Origin: Streptococcus mitis
GTDB lineage: Bacteria; Bacillota; Bacilli; Lactobacillales; Streptococcaceae
Direction of reading: 5' to 3'
Assembly: GCA_001914195.1 (NCBI GenBank)
Contig: MKYF01000001.1
Location: 89,021 to 153,020, forward strand
Length of the DNA: 64,000 bases
This document shows positions 1-8,499 of this stretch, in pieces (the stretch's first letter is position 1; every line of letters begins with the position of its first letter). The notes under the pieces were generated by a model, which saw only the letters and a list, made by a program, of their open reading frames with translations, made no database searches and was not told the DNA's origin. The translations under genes and the position numbers were made by a program.

Positions 1-1
1 C

Positions 2-2260
2 ACAGATGCTAACGTGCGTAAAAATATCACAAACACAACTGATAAAATTTCAAACGTTGATAATGATTTGAACGCTAAAGGTGCACAAATCACAGCTACA
101 GACACTAAAATTGCTGCTAAACAAGGGGAAATCGATAACTATAGAGTTAAAGTTATTTCAACAGATTTAAACCCTGATGAACGTAATCACACAGCTCATG
201 ATAATCTTGATGATTATGCGCATAACCACGGTCCGTATCGCAATAAACAAATGGAACCGGTTAATTTCCAAGGTGTTGACATCAAAGAAATTGATGCAAC
301 TAAAGACATGATTGATTTCACAGAGGCTTTAGCGGATTATAAGAAAGAACCGTTTGACCGTGTTACCAGAAAATTAAAAGAACGCCCAGCATATCGCTAC
401 AAGGTAGATAACAAAGGTATTTCAGATGCATTTGTAAAATTAATTAACCAACTACGTGTTAATAACAACTTGAAGGGTGATATGGTGGTTGACGATGAGT
501 ACCTAGCATACGCGCAAAAACGTGCTGATGAAATGCAGAAAACAGGCCTATTGTCACACCGTACAAGTTTAACCGACAAACCTGGCTATATTGAAAGAGT
601 TCAACCAGGGGAAAACGTTGAAAACATCCTTGGTGGTGCATATGGTCAACTTATTGACCGTGATGGCGAATATTTAATGTTCGACCACATTGTAACTAAC
701 GAAACATTAGCCTACGAAATGTTGTTGGGTTGGTATGATGACTACAATAACGTGCGAGGTTTAGATTATGGACACCGTAAAAACCTATTGACACCAACAG
801 GTGGTAAAATGGGTGTTGCTCTATCTACAATCAATGGTGTAGAAAAAACAACTTATTTCGGTTCATTCAATGCTAGCGCTTTCAAGGATTCTACTTATGA
901 ATGGGATGACGAATACAACGAATTCTTTCAGTTAAACCGAAGTCAGAGTGAGAAGGATTATTGGAACAATAACAGTAACTTCAAACAAGATGACCCAATG
1001 AACCCAACATTATACGGCAAAAAGATGAAGTTTATCGCGGATACTCATTATGTGTTTGTTAAACGTCAAATCATCGATGACAGACCAAAAATGCAAGCAG
1101 AGTTAGATGCATTGAAAGAACAAAAAGCGACACAAGAGCGCGAACGTGATGCATTGGTTGCGAAGAAAGCTGATTTGACTCAAGAGTTAGATGCTTTAAA
1201 CAACCAATTGAATGATATTGCTACAGCGCGTACAAATGCGACAACAGCTCTAAATCAAGCAAAATCTGATTTAGCTACACTTACAGCGACCGCTCAAGAC
1301 AAAGCAGATGCTGTTATTCAAAAACAAAAAGAGTTGGATAAAGCAACTGCTCGTGTAAACGATGTAACTGCACGTATCAACACAATTCAAAGTGAAATTG
1401 ATGCGGCAACAAGCAAACGTGATAATGCTATGCGTGTCCACGCGCAATTACCACAATTACGTGCAAGTTTAACACAGGCAGAAGCCGATAGAGCAAGTGT
1501 GGAACAACGCATCACAGTTGCAGAGCAAGACTTAGCGGATGCCAAAGCTCGTTTGACACAAGCACAAGCTGACCACAAATACAAATCAGATATCTTTTCA
1601 ATCGATAAGATGCTAAATCTATATACTAATGGTAACCGTGTCATTTCAGCAACACCGAAAGTTGCCCCAACAGTAGATGAATTACCAGAATTGGATATCA
1701 CAGCTGACATCCCAAGTGATTTGACTACAAAACAAAATCCTGACGGTATTGGTGCGACACCAAAAGTAGCTCCAACCGTAGACGAATTGCCAGAATTGGA
1801 TATCACCGCTGACATTCCAAGTGATTTGACTACAAAACAAAATCCTGATGGTATTGGTGCAACACCAAAAGTTGCTCCAACTGTTGATGAATTACCAGAA
1901 TTAGATCCAAGTGCTATCATTGATAAGCCAGCGGACAAGCCGGCAGATAAGTCAGCGGACAAGCCAGCAGATAAGCCAGCGGACAAGCCGGCAGATAAGT
2001 CAGCGGACAATCCAGCAGATAAGTCAGCGGACAATCCAGCAGATAAGCCAGCGGACAATCCAGCAGATAAGCCAGCGGACAATCCAGCGGATAAACCAAC
2101 GGATAAAGTAACAGATAAACCGATGGACAAGTTGACAGGACAACAAGTTTTACCAAATACAGGAGAAAATCCTAGGGTAGCAAATTCAATTGTTACAGTT
2201 GGTTACGGATTATTAGCAATGATTGGTTTAGCAGGATTATTTGTTAAGAGGAAAAACTAA
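2..2260 (+). CDS. LPXTG cell-wall-anchored surface protein with CAP domain (5' partial)
   Basis: The reading frame is open from base 2, so the N-terminus and signal peptide lie outside the window; the GTG at 14 is not a credible start. A CAP/SCP-like domain lies near residues 130-290 counted from that GTG (DAFVKLINQLRVNN, then a GENVENI stretch). A long Ala/Gln/Lys/Glu coiled coil follows (about 345-520). Then come 2.5 copies of a 35-residue repeat with the core VAPTVDELPELD, a low-complexity (A/S)DKPADKP tract, the sortase signal LPNTG (bases 2150-2164), a hydrophobic helix and the tail KRKN. The architecture matches the SEC10/PgrA surface-exclusion/adhesin type. It is expected to be covalently wall-anchored by sortase A. 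Ligand unknown. The repeats suggest length variation between strains. Confidence 0.85.
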   Translation, partial: TDANVRKNITNTTDKISNVDNDLNAKGAQITATDTKIAAKQGEIDNYRVKVISTDLNPDERNHTAHDNLDDYAHNHGPYRNKQMEPVNFQGVDIKEIDATKDMIDFTEALADYKKEPFDRVTRKLKERPAYRYKVDNKGISDAFVKLINQLRVNNNLKGDMVVDDEYLAYAQKRADEMQKTGLLSHRTSLTDKPGYIERVQPGENVENILGGAYGQLIDRDGEYLMFDHIVTNETLAYEMLLGWYDDYNNVRGLDYGHRKNLLTPTGGKMGVALSTINGVEKTTYFGSFNASAFKDSTYEWDDEYNEFFQLNRSQSEKDYWNNNSNFKQDDPMNPTLYGKKMKFIADTHYVFVKRQIIDDRPKMQAELDALKEQKATQERERDALVAKKADLTQELDALNNQLNDIATARTNATTALNQAKSDLATLTATAQDKADAVIQKQKELDKATARVNDVTARINTIQSEIDAATSKRDNAMRVHAQLPQLRASLTQAEADRASVEQRITVAEQDLADAKARLTQAQADHKYKSDIFSIDKMLNLYTNGNRVISATPKVAPTVDELPELDITADIPSDLTTKQNPDGIGATPKVAPTVDELPELDITADIPSDLTTKQNPDGIGATPKVAPTVDELPELDPSAIIDKPADKPADKSADKPADKPADKPADKSADNPADKSADNPADKPADNPADKPADNPADKPTDKVTDKPMDKLTGQQVLPNTGENPRVANSIVTVGYGLLAMIGLAGLFVKRKN
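1649..1906 (+). repeat. 105-bp tandem repeat in the LPXTG gene (about 2.5 copies)
   Basis: In-frame units at 1649-1753, 1754-1858 and a partial one at 1859-1906 encode near-identical 35-residue peptides (ATPKVAPTVDELPELD...). Differences between copies are mostly at third codon positions, so the peptide is more conserved than the DNA. Confidence 0.9.
1918..2112 (+). repeat. Low-complexity (A/S)DKPADK-coding repeat
   Basis: Roughly 15-bp units (variants of gataagccagcggac) encode a Pro/Lys/Asp wall-spanning stalk just before the LPNTG sorting signal. The run is prone to slippage in replication. Confidence 0.85.
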
Positions 2261-2288
2261 ATTAAGGGTGATTAAAGATAGGAAATTT

Positions 2289-2318
2289 GAAGTATGAACA
2301 AATGAAGTATGAACAAAT
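2289..2318 (+). repeat. 15-bp direct duplication over a start codon
   Basis: The sequence gaagtatgaacaaat occurs twice in a row. It duplicates the start region of the gene at 2309, giving an out-of-frame ATG at 2294 that reads only a few codons. Confidence 0.7.
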
Positions 2319-3007
2319 ATAGTAGAGAACAATTGATGGAAATGTTTGGATATAGTTTCCAAGTTTTGAAAGCTGTATCTGATTTAAATAAAGCTATTTC
2401 AGCAGAACAAAATAAAGCATATAGTGGTATTATGGGGAACTATGGCAAGCTTAAAAAAGTATATAATTTAAGTGTATTAGGTTTTATAGCATTTTGCTTC
2501 TTGTTAGGAATTATTCAAGGAACTGTACTCTCGTTATTTGAGTATATTATATGGGGAGCGATTTCCTATGGGGTTTTTCAACTTCTGTTTTCCCCACTTG
2601 TTCTGATTGTAAAAGCTGTGTATAAGCACATTGCAAAAAAAGAATTTACAAATGCTGCTAATAATGATGCTTCTAATGCTTATCGCCAAAAAGGTATTGA
2701 GTTAATGAAAGATGAACAGTTTGTGGCATATAAAAGAGAAATTCCAGATTCTTACTTTAACATGAATGACCTTTATTTACTTTATAGTTATTTAGAGACT
2801 TACAGAGCCGATAATTTTAAAGAGGCCGCCAATTTATTAGCAGAAGAGAAACATCGTGATAAGGTCGAGTATAGTCAAGAAGTTATGCAAAAGAGTTTGG
2901 CTTCTATTCAAGCAAATGCTACTTATCAATCTGTCATTCAAACAATTCATTTATTAGAGACTCAGAAATTACATCGTACAGTGAAAATAGGAGTTTTTGG
3001 GGAATAA
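2309..3007 (+). CDS. Hypothetical membrane protein (232 aa)
   Basis: Not recognised. A soluble N-terminus of about 45 residues is followed by two hydrophobic segments (VLGFIAFCFLLGIIQGTVL and the stretch to about 105), then a charged, helix-rich C-terminal half. No Shine-Dalgarno is obvious, and the start is chosen as the ATG of the second duplicated segment. It lies 48 bp after the surface-protein gene on the same strand and ends before a hairpin. AT-rich codon use, like the next two genes, fits an accessory block. Confidence 0.6.
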   Translation: MNKYSREQLMEMFGYSFQVLKAVSDLNKAISAEQNKAYSGIMGNYGKLKKVYNLSVLGFIAFCFLLGIIQGTVLSLFEYIIWGAISYGVFQLLFSPLVLIVKAVYKHIAKKEFTNAANNDASNAYRQKGIELMKDEQFVAYKREIPDSYFNMNDLYLLYSYLETYRADNFKEAANLLAEEKHRDKVEYSQEVMQKSLASIQANATYQSVIQTIHLLETQKLHRTVKIGVFGE

Positions 3008-3013
3008 AAAATG

Positions 3014-3046
3014 GGAGCTATCTAGTTATAACTAGGTAGTTTCTTT
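3014..3046 (+). terminator. Hairpin between two hypothetical genes
   Basis: The arms ctatctagtt (3018-3027) and aactaggtag (3030-3039) pair with one G-U and are followed by a short T-rich run. It could be a weak terminator or an mRNA stability hairpin. Confidence 0.45.
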
Positions 3047-3059
3047 GGAAAGGTGTATA

Positions 3060-3620
3060 ATGATGTTATTTTTTAGAAACGTAGTAAATTATGTAACAAA
3101 ATACTCAGAATTAGAATATATCCTAGAGAATGATAAACTTGTGATAAAGAACTATTATAAACAAAGTGCAGGAGAACGAGAAACGTTTGAAGAATATGTT
3201 AGACAACGTGGCGTAAGAGTTTATCGTATACTTTCGTTCAAAAAAGTACCTCTAGAAAGGTTTAGTGAACTGATTAGGAAAGTTAAAGACTATTGTAAAC
3301 AGATAGATACTCCTCTTGAAGAAATTGATAATACAAAGTTCCCAGACTACAAGGATAAAAGTTATCGAGTGCCAGAAAGATTATATGGGATAGACTATTA
3401 TAAAAATGGTAGTTTGTTGGTAAGTGGTAGAATGCAAGATGTAGCAGTTATCATGAGATTTAGGCCTAATCTTAGAGAATTTTTAAAGAGTGATAATCTA
3501 ATAATTGAAGTGGAAGAACGGGACGGGAAACCAATTGGTGAAAGTGTAAAATCTATTTGGTCGCAAGGGTTTACGACAATGACGAAAGAAATTGAATCAA
3601 ATAGTGTATCCGAAGATTAG
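3060..3620 (+). CDS. Hypothetical protein (186 aa)
   Basis: Not recognised. It is a soluble, charged protein with no signal peptide or membrane segment. An in-frame TTG exists at 3045, but the ATG at 3060 is chosen because ggaaagg (3047-3053) sits at a good Shine-Dalgarno distance. It lies in the accessory block between two other unknown genes on the same strand. Confidence 0.55.
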   Translation: MMLFFRNVVNYVTKYSELEYILENDKLVIKNYYKQSAGERETFEEYVRQRGVRVYRILSFKKVPLERFSELIRKVKDYCKQIDTPLEEIDNTKFPDYKDKSYRVPERLYGIDYYKNGSLLVSGRMQDVAVIMRFRPNLREFLKSDNLIIEVEERDGKPIGESVKSIWSQGFTTMTKEIESNSVSED

Positions 3621-3660
3621 TTTGCTGTTTATATAAAAATAAATAGTACGAGGTGTTAGA

Positions 3661-4047
3661 ATGCAACTAATAAATTATGAAGCATTTTTAAGTGCTAGAG
3701 ATGCTCTAACTTTTGAAGAATGTCAAAACATTCATCAGACAATTCTAGACAATATTGGTAACGATGAGGAAATTTTAGAAGTATGGTCTGATTTTTTGCA
3801 AGCTAGTATAAGCTATGCTCATATTCGTAGCCAGTGGTTGCTTTGGGAACGTGAAGAGCGTCAACAAAAAGATGAAGGTAGAACATCAAAGCATGAGCGA
3901 GTAATATATTGTCTAAAGCTTCTTAGTCGTTATCTAGGGCAAGAAGGTGTGGACGTTTCATGGTTTGATTCTATAGAGGATAACAGAAAGCAAATAGGAG
4001 ATTTTGCTTGTTATATAGCTTATATCTACTCTATAAATGCTAGATAG
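3661..4047 (+). CDS. Hypothetical protein (128 aa)
   Basis: Not recognised. It is small, soluble and mostly helical by composition, with a Shine-Dalgarno-like gaggtg 8 bases before the ATG. It is the last gene of the accessory block, and a strong hairpin starts at its stop codon. No nuclease, toxin or antitoxin motif could be seen. Confidence 0.55.
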   Translation: MQLINYEAFLSARDALTFEECQNIHQTILDNIGNDEEILEVWSDFLQASISYAHIRSQWLLWEREERQQKDEGRTSKHERVIYCLKLLSRYLGQEGVDVSWFDSIEDNRKQIGDFACYIAYIYSINAR

Positions 4048-4077
4048 AAAATGCAGGCTGATTAATGCCTGCATTTT
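4048..4077 (+). terminator. Rho-independent terminator of the accessory block
   Basis: The perfect 10-bp arms aaatgcaggc and gcctgcattt surround a 9-nt loop and start directly after the stop codon of the 3661-4047 gene. Confidence 0.75.
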
Positions 4078-4147
4078 GAACTTCAATTATTCATTCAAAA
4101 GATTTTACTATTTTCATGAATAAACTTGAAGTGAAAGAATAAAAAAT

Positions 4148-4182
4148 GAAGAGCTACTCATCTGTGAAGTAGCTCTTCTCTT
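4148..4182. terminator. Second hairpin, probably bidirectional, after the accessory block
   Basis: The arms gaagagctact (4148-4158) and agtagctcttc (4169-4179) are perfect and flanked by A-rich and T-rich sequence. The rest of 4183-4328 has no gene; agagattc near 4225 and gaatctct near 4322 form a long-range inverted repeat of unknown meaning. Confidence 0.6.
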
Positions 4183-4328
4183 ATATCCGTAATCTCTTTT
4201 TATTTATCTGAAAATGTAGAGAAAAATGTAGAGATTCGGCTGATTTGTATTGCAATACATTGAAATTTGAAATTTCAAGAATCGCTTAAAATCAGGTTTT
4301 CTCACGCCTACTGACGTGTAGTGAATCT

Positions 4329-4478
4329 CTATTTAACCTCTGTAAACACAACGTGTTTGCGAAGTTTTGGTGAGTATTTCTTCAATTGAAGACGGTCTGG
4401 AGTGTTACGTTTGTTTTTAGAAGTAAGGTACAAGCGTTCACCAGATTCTTTGTGTTCAAGTGTAATATTTACGCGCAT
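4329..4478 (-). CDS. rpmG: 50S ribosomal protein L33
   Basis: A 49-residue protein starting [18 protein letters not shown] and ending KHVVFTEVK. This is the L33 form without the zinc-binding CxxC pairs. It is a component of the large ribosomal subunit near the E site. It follows rpmF by 15 bp, so the two are co-transcribed. The gene is too short for a 60-residue ORF cut-off. The 3' end of rpmG is a known integration site of some streptococcal ICEs, and accessory genes begin just beyond it here. Confidence 0.95.
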
Positions 4479-4493
4479 GGTATCTCCCTTCTA

Positions 4494-4676
4494 TTATTCA
4501 GCTGATGCAGCTTTAGCGATTTTACGTCCTTTGTAGTATCCTTTAAGTGATATACGGTGAGAACGTGAGTAATCTCCAGTAGTTTCGTCAAAGTTTACAG
4601 ATGGAGCTGTTACTTTGTAGTGTGTACGACGTTTGTTTTTCTTCGCTTTTGAAGTGCGACGTGCAGGTACTGCCAT
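4494..4676 (-). CDS. rpmF: 50S ribosomal protein L32
   Basis: A 60-residue, strongly basic protein starting MAVPARRTSKAKKNKRR, typical of L32. It is a large-subunit protein. A clear aaaggaga Shine-Dalgarno precedes the start on the minus strand, and it is the first gene of an rpmF-rpmG pair. Confidence 0.96.
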   Translation of the reverse strand: MAVPARRTSKAKKNKRRTHYKVTAPSVNFDETTGDYSRSHRISLKGYYKGRKIAKAASAE

Positions 4677-4737
4677 TTTGATTTCTCCTTTAGGTATTTA
4701 TATTCGATTCAATCTACTGATTTTCATCAACCATACT

Positions 4738-4766
4738 AGGATAACACATTTTTTTTGTAAAGTAAA
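4738..4766 (-). promoter_or_regulatory. Promoter of rpmF-rpmG
   Basis: On the minus strand a -35 TTTACT (4761-4766) and a -10 TATCCT (4738-4743) are separated by 17 bp, about 60 bp before the rpmF start. Confidence 0.5.
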
Positions 4767-4850
4767 GTTACTTGACAAAAAAAGATGAAAAAAATAGAAG
4801 CCATTCAATCTAATTAATCGAAATTTTCTGAAAATTCAAGAATTTTCTTC

Positions 4851-4879
4851 TGTTCATTGCTTTTAAAATGTGCTATAAT
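4851..4879 (+). promoter_or_regulatory. Promoter of ilvD (extended -10)
   Basis: TGCTATAAT (4871-4879) is a perfect extended -10; the -35 at 4851-4856 (TGTTCA) is weak. The ilvD start is 28 bp downstream behind gggaggg. No CodY box is obvious by eye. Confidence 0.6.
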
Positions 4880-4906
4880 AGTAAAAACTGAAATGGGAGG
4901 GAACAA

Positions 4907-6610
4907 ATGACTGAATTAGATAAACGTCACCGCAGTAGCATTTATGACAGCATGGTTAAATCACCAAACCGTGCCATGCTTCGTGCGACTGGTATGACAG
5001 ATAAGGACTTTGAAACACCGATTGTAGGGGTTATTTCGACTTGGGCGGAAAATACACCATGTAACATTCACTTGCATGATTTTGGGAAATTGGCTAAAGA
5101 AGGTGTCAAATCTGCAGGTGCTTGGCCTGTGCAATTTGGAACTATCACTGTGGCGGATGGGATTGCCATGGGAACGCCTGGTATGCGCTTCTCCTTGACA
5201 TCTCGTGATATCATCGCAGACTCTATCGAGGCGGCTATGGGTGGTCACAACGTCGATGCCTTCGTCGCTATTGGTGGCTGTGATAAGAACATGCCTGGTT
5301 CTATGATTGCCATTGCCAATATGGATATCCCAGCTATTTTCGCCTATGGTGGAACCATTGCACCGGGAAATCTTGATGGTAAAGATATCGACTTGGTTTC
5401 TGTTTTTGAGGGTATCGGAAAATGGAACCACGGTGATATGACAGCTGAGGACGTGAAACGTCTCGAATGTAATGCCTGCCCTGGACCTGGTGGCTGTGGT
5501 GGTATGTATACTGCTAATACCATGGCGACTGCTATCGAAGTTTTGGGTATGAGTTTGCCAGGTTCTTCATCTCACCCAGCTGAATCAGCTGATAAGAAAG
5601 AAGACATCGAAGCAGCAGGACGTGCTGTTGTTAAGATGTTGGAACTTGGTCTCAAACCATCAGATATCTTGACTCGTGAAGCCTTTGAAGATGCTATCAC
5701 TGTAACCATGGCTCTCGGTGGTTCTACAAATGCCACTCTTCACTTGCTTGCCATTGCCCATGCTGCCAATGTTGACTTGTCTCTTGAGGACTTCAATACG
5801 ATCCAAGAGCGTGTGCCTCACTTGGCCGACTTGAAACCATCTGGTCAGTATGTCTTCCAAGACCTCTACGAAGTCGGTGGTGTGCCTGCGGTTATGAGAT
5901 ATCTCTTGGCAAATGGTTTCCTTCACGGAGACCGTATTACATGTACTGGTAAGACTGTTGCTGAGAACTTAGCTGACTTTGCAGACCTCACTCCAGGTCA
6001 AAAAGTCATTATGCCACTTGAAAATCCAAAACGTGCAGATGGTCCGCTTATCATCTTGAACGGGAATCTTGCCCCTGATGGTGCGGTTGCCAAGGTATCA
6101 GGTGTTAAAGTGCGTCGTCACGTTGGTCCAGCTAAGGTCTTTGACTCAGAAGAAGATGCTATTCAGGCCGTTCTGACAGATGAAATCGTTGATGGCGATG
6201 TAGTCGTTGTTCGTTTCGTTGGACCTAAAGGTGGTCCTGGTATGCCTGAGATGCTGTCACTTTCATCAATGATCGTTGGTAAAGGTCAGGGAGATAAGGT
6301 GGCCCTCTTGACAGACGGCCGTTTCTCTGGTGGTACTTATGGTCTGGTTGTTGGACATATCGCTCCTGAAGCTCAGGATGGTGGCCCGATTGCCTACCTT
6401 CGTACAGGCGATATCGTTACGGTTGATCAAGATACTAAAGAAATTTCTATGGCCGTATCCGAAGAAGAACTTGAAAAACGTAAGGCAGAAACAACCTTGC
6501 CACCACTTTACAGTCGAGGTGTCCTCGGTAAATATGCCCATATCGTATCATCTGCTTCACGTGGAGCCGTGACAGACTTCTGGAATATGGACAAGTCAGG
6601 TAAAAAATAA
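4907..6610 (+). CDS. ilvD: Dihydroxy-acid dehydratase
   Basis: Converts 2,3-dihydroxy-isovalerate and 2,3-dihydroxy-3-methylvalerate to the 2-oxo acids for valine, isoleucine and leucine synthesis (cytosol). The 567 residues match the family. The conserved iron-sulfur cysteines are visible at C52 (PCNIHLHD), C125 (GGCDKNMPG) and C197 (CPGPGGCGGM). It stands alone between its own promoter and terminator, away from other ilv genes, as in pneumococcus. The start is fixed by the gggagggaaca Shine-Dalgarno. Confidence 0.97.
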   Translation: MTELDKRHRSSIYDSMVKSPNRAMLRATGMTDKDFETPIVGVISTWAENTPCNIHLHDFGKLAKEGVKSAGAWPVQFGTITVADGIAMGTPGMRFSLTSRDIIADSIEAAMGGHNVDAFVAIGGCDKNMPGSMIAIANMDIPAIFAYGGTIAPGNLDGKDIDLVSVFEGIGKWNHGDMTAEDVKRLECNACPGPGGCGGMYTANTMATAIEVLGMSLPGSSSHPAESADKKEDIEAAGRAVVKMLELGLKPSDILTREAFEDAITVTMALGGSTNATLHLLAIAHAANVDLSLEDFNTIQERVPHLADLKPSGQYVFQDLYEVGGVPAVMRYLLANGFLHGDRITCTGKTVAENLADFADLTPGQKVIMPLENPKRADGPLIILNGNLAPDGAVAKVSGVKVRRHVGPAKVFDSEEDAIQAVLTDEIVDGDVVVVRFVGPKGGPGMPEMLSLSSMIVGKGQGDKVALLTDGRFSGGTYGLVVGHIAPEAQDGGPIAYLRTGDIVTVDQDTKEISMAVSEEELEKRKAETTLPPLYSRGVLGKYAHIVSSASRGAVTDFWNMDKSGKK

Positions 6611-6617
6611 ACTCAAA

Positions 6618-6646
6618 AAGCAAGCCAACTTCGGCTTGCTTCTTTT
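6618..6646 (+). terminator. Terminator of ilvD
   Basis: The arms aagcaagcc and ggcttgctt surround a 6-nt loop and are followed by tctttt. Confidence 0.85.
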
Positions 6647-6672
6647 CATCTCCAAAAGTGATTTGCCTGCCT

Positions 6673-6869
6673 ATACTCAATAAAAATCAAAGAGCAAACT
6701 AGGAAGTTAGCCGCAGGTTGCTCAAAACAGTGTTTTGAGGTTGCAGATAGAACTGACGAAGTCAGCTCAAAACAGTGTTTTGAGGTCGCAGATAGAACTG
6801 ACGAAGTCAGTAACATATATCTACGACAAGCCGACGCTGACGTGGTTTAAAGAGATTTTTGAAGAGTAT
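6673..6869 (-). repeat. BOX element 1 (boxA, two boxB, boxC; reverse orientation)
   Basis: It runs from atactcaataaaaatc (boxC end) to gaagagtat (boxA end). Two copies of the boxB module (gatagaactgacgaagtcag plus the aaaacagtgtttt palindrome) are present. The boxA edge overlaps the stop codon of the gene at 6869-7210. Confidence 0.9.
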
Positions 6870-7210
6870 TAACGAGGTGGCAGTCCAAGGGCAATACGGC
6901 CGTAGCGACTGATTCGTGTAATTTTCCAGGCAGGCGACCAGGTAACTTCAACCTTGACATCTTCGATACCATCAATTTGTTTCAGACCTGCAACGATTTC
7001 GATAGGCAAGCTTTCGGCACAATCGCAGGCAGTATCGGTGAAGGTCATGACAATCTTACAGAGGCCTGTTTCGTCTAAATTGATTTCATAAATCAGCCCT
7101 AGATTGTAAACATCCAATTCCACATCTGTATCAAAAACCTTCTCTAGTTTTTCGATAATTTGGTCTTGCAAGGCCAAAGCGCGGTCATTGATTTTGATAT
7201 CCTCTCTCAT
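6869..7210 (-). CDS. Metal-sulfur cluster assembly factor (DUF59/MIP18 family)
   Basis: A 113-residue protein of the DUF59 family (PaaD/SufT/MIP18-like), linked to iron-sulfur cluster maturation. The fold hallmark VYNLGLIYEINLDE and the two-Cys motif TACDCAESLP (C62, C64) are present. It would act in the cytosol, transferring or inserting Fe-S clusters; the client is unknown. Its neighbour ilvD is an Fe-S enzyme, a suggestive but unproven link. A ggaggga Shine-Dalgarno supports the start. Confidence 0.85.
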   Translation of the reverse strand: MREDIKINDRALALQDQIIEKLEKVFDTDVELDVYNLGLIYEINLDETGLCKIVMTFTDTACDCAESLPIEIVAGLKQIDGIEDVKVEVTWSPAWKITRISRYGRIALGLPPR

Positions 7211-7333
7211 TACAGTCCCTCCACGTGATAAATATCCTCTATTTTCTCATAATTCTGACAATTTGGCAAGTTTTTGATGAATTTTCTGAAAAATATGATA
7301 AAATGAAGAAAATACTGAATCAAGGGGAAGCCT

Positions 7334-8185
7334 ATGGAGCAGATTGGAAAAGTCTTTAGACAATTACGAGAGTCAAGAAATATCTCGTTGAGACAAGCAA
7401 CTGGAGGACAATTTTCGCCGTCTATGTTATCTCGCTTTGAAACAGGTCAGAGTGAGCTTTCGGTGGAAAAGTTTCTATTTGCCCTAGAAAATATATCTGC
7501 CAGTGTGGAGGAAATCCTCTTTCTGGCGAGAGGTTTTCAGTATGATACAGATTCTGAGTTGAGAAAAGAAATCATAGATGTCTTGGATCCAAAGAATATA
7601 GCTCCGCTTGAGGACTTGTATCGGAAGGAGTATCAAAAGCATGCCCATTCTCAAAACAAACAGAAACATATTTTAAATGCCATTATTATCAAGTCTTATA
7701 TGAAGAGTATGGATGAAAGGGTAGAATTAACAGCAGAGGAAGGGAAAGTTCTTCATGATTATTTGTTTTCTACCGAGATTTGGGGAATCTATGAACTCAA
7801 TTTTTTTTCAGTCAGTTCTCCCTTTTTATCAGTTCCTCTTTTTACCAGATATGTACGAGAAATGGTCCGCAAATCTGATTTTCTAATGGAAATGTCTGGT
7901 AATCGAAATCTTTTTCATACCATGCTATTGAATGGTTTTTTAGTCAGCATTGAGTGTGAAGAATTTACCAATGCCTCTTATTTTAAACGTGTTATCGAAG
8001 AGCATTTCTACAATGAAAATGAAACCTATTTCCGAATTGTCCATTTGTGGGCTGAAGGTCTCTTTGATAGCAAGCAAGGCAGAGTCAAGGAAGGTCAGAA
8101 AAAGATGGAAGATGCTGTCCGTATTTTTGAGATGCTTGGCTGTAATAAATCTGCCGAATACTATAGAAAAACGACCGATTGTTGA
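7334..8185 (+). CDS. Rgg/GadR/MutR-family transcriptional regulator
   Basis: A 283-residue protein with an N-terminal XRE-type helix-turn-helix (residues about 5-60: IGKVFRQLRESRNISLRQ, then SRFETGQSELS) and a helical TPR-like C-terminal domain, the layout of Rgg regulators that often bind small peptide pheromones. The start follows ggggaagcct. The next gene downstream on the same strand is an MFS transporter, a possible target. I saw no convincing SHP-type pheromone ORF in either flank. Confidence 0.85.
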   Translation: MEQIGKVFRQLRESRNISLRQATGGQFSPSMLSRFETGQSELSVEKFLFALENISASVEEILFLARGFQYDTDSELRKEIIDVLDPKNIAPLEDLYRKEYQKHAHSQNKQKHILNAIIIKSYMKSMDERVELTAEEGKVLHDYLFSTEIWGIYELNFFSVSSPFLSVPLFTRYVREMVRKSDFLMEMSGNRNLFHTMLLNGFLVSIECEEFTNASYFKRVIEEHFYNENETYFRIVHLWAEGLFDSKQGRVKEGQKKMEDAVRIFEMLGCNKSAEYYRKTTDC

Positions 8186-8328
8186 ATATCTGCAAACTAA
8201 GAAAATTATTTAAAATTTGAAGCGATAGAATTGTTGAGCTCTCACAGGTTATCAAAGAAGTTATATCGTTTTTTTGCTCATTTTGTTTGTTGCATATATT
8301 CAAAAGTTTTTCCTCTAGAATTTCTAAG

Positions 8329-8337
8329 TGCTATACT
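8329..8337 (+). promoter_or_regulatory. Extended -10 element upstream of the MFS gene
   Basis: TGCTATACT without a good -35, after the Rgg gene and before BOX element 2. A weak -35 fits activator control. The gene-free stretch 8186-8499 otherwise holds only the BOX element. Confidence 0.4.
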
Positions 8338-8360
8338 ATAGTCATACTTCACATAAAACT

Positions 8361-8476
8361 TATACTCTTCGAAAATCAAATTCAAACCACGTCAGCTTCC
8401 ATCTGCAACCTCAAAACACTGTTTTGAGCAACCTTCGGCTAGCTTCCTAGTTTGCTCTTTGATTTTCATTGAGTAT
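8361..8476 (+). repeat. BOX element 2 (boxA-boxC, no full boxB)
   Basis: From tatactcttcgaaaatc to ttttcattgagtat, 116 bp, in forward orientation. It lies between the putative promoter and the MFS gene, so it would be part of the 5' leader. Confidence 0.9.
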
Positions 8477-8499
8477 TTGAACAAGAAGGGAGATTATCT

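Noticed and set aside
1387..2156. Long minus-strand ORFs opposite the LPXTG gene
   Set aside because: Shadows of the repeat coding region; repeats without stops in several frames.
8085..8303. Minus-strand 72-residue ORF after the Rgg gene as a pheromone precursor
   Set aside because: No Shine-Dalgarno, no hydrophobic SHP-like tail, and it overlaps the Rgg coding end as a shadow.
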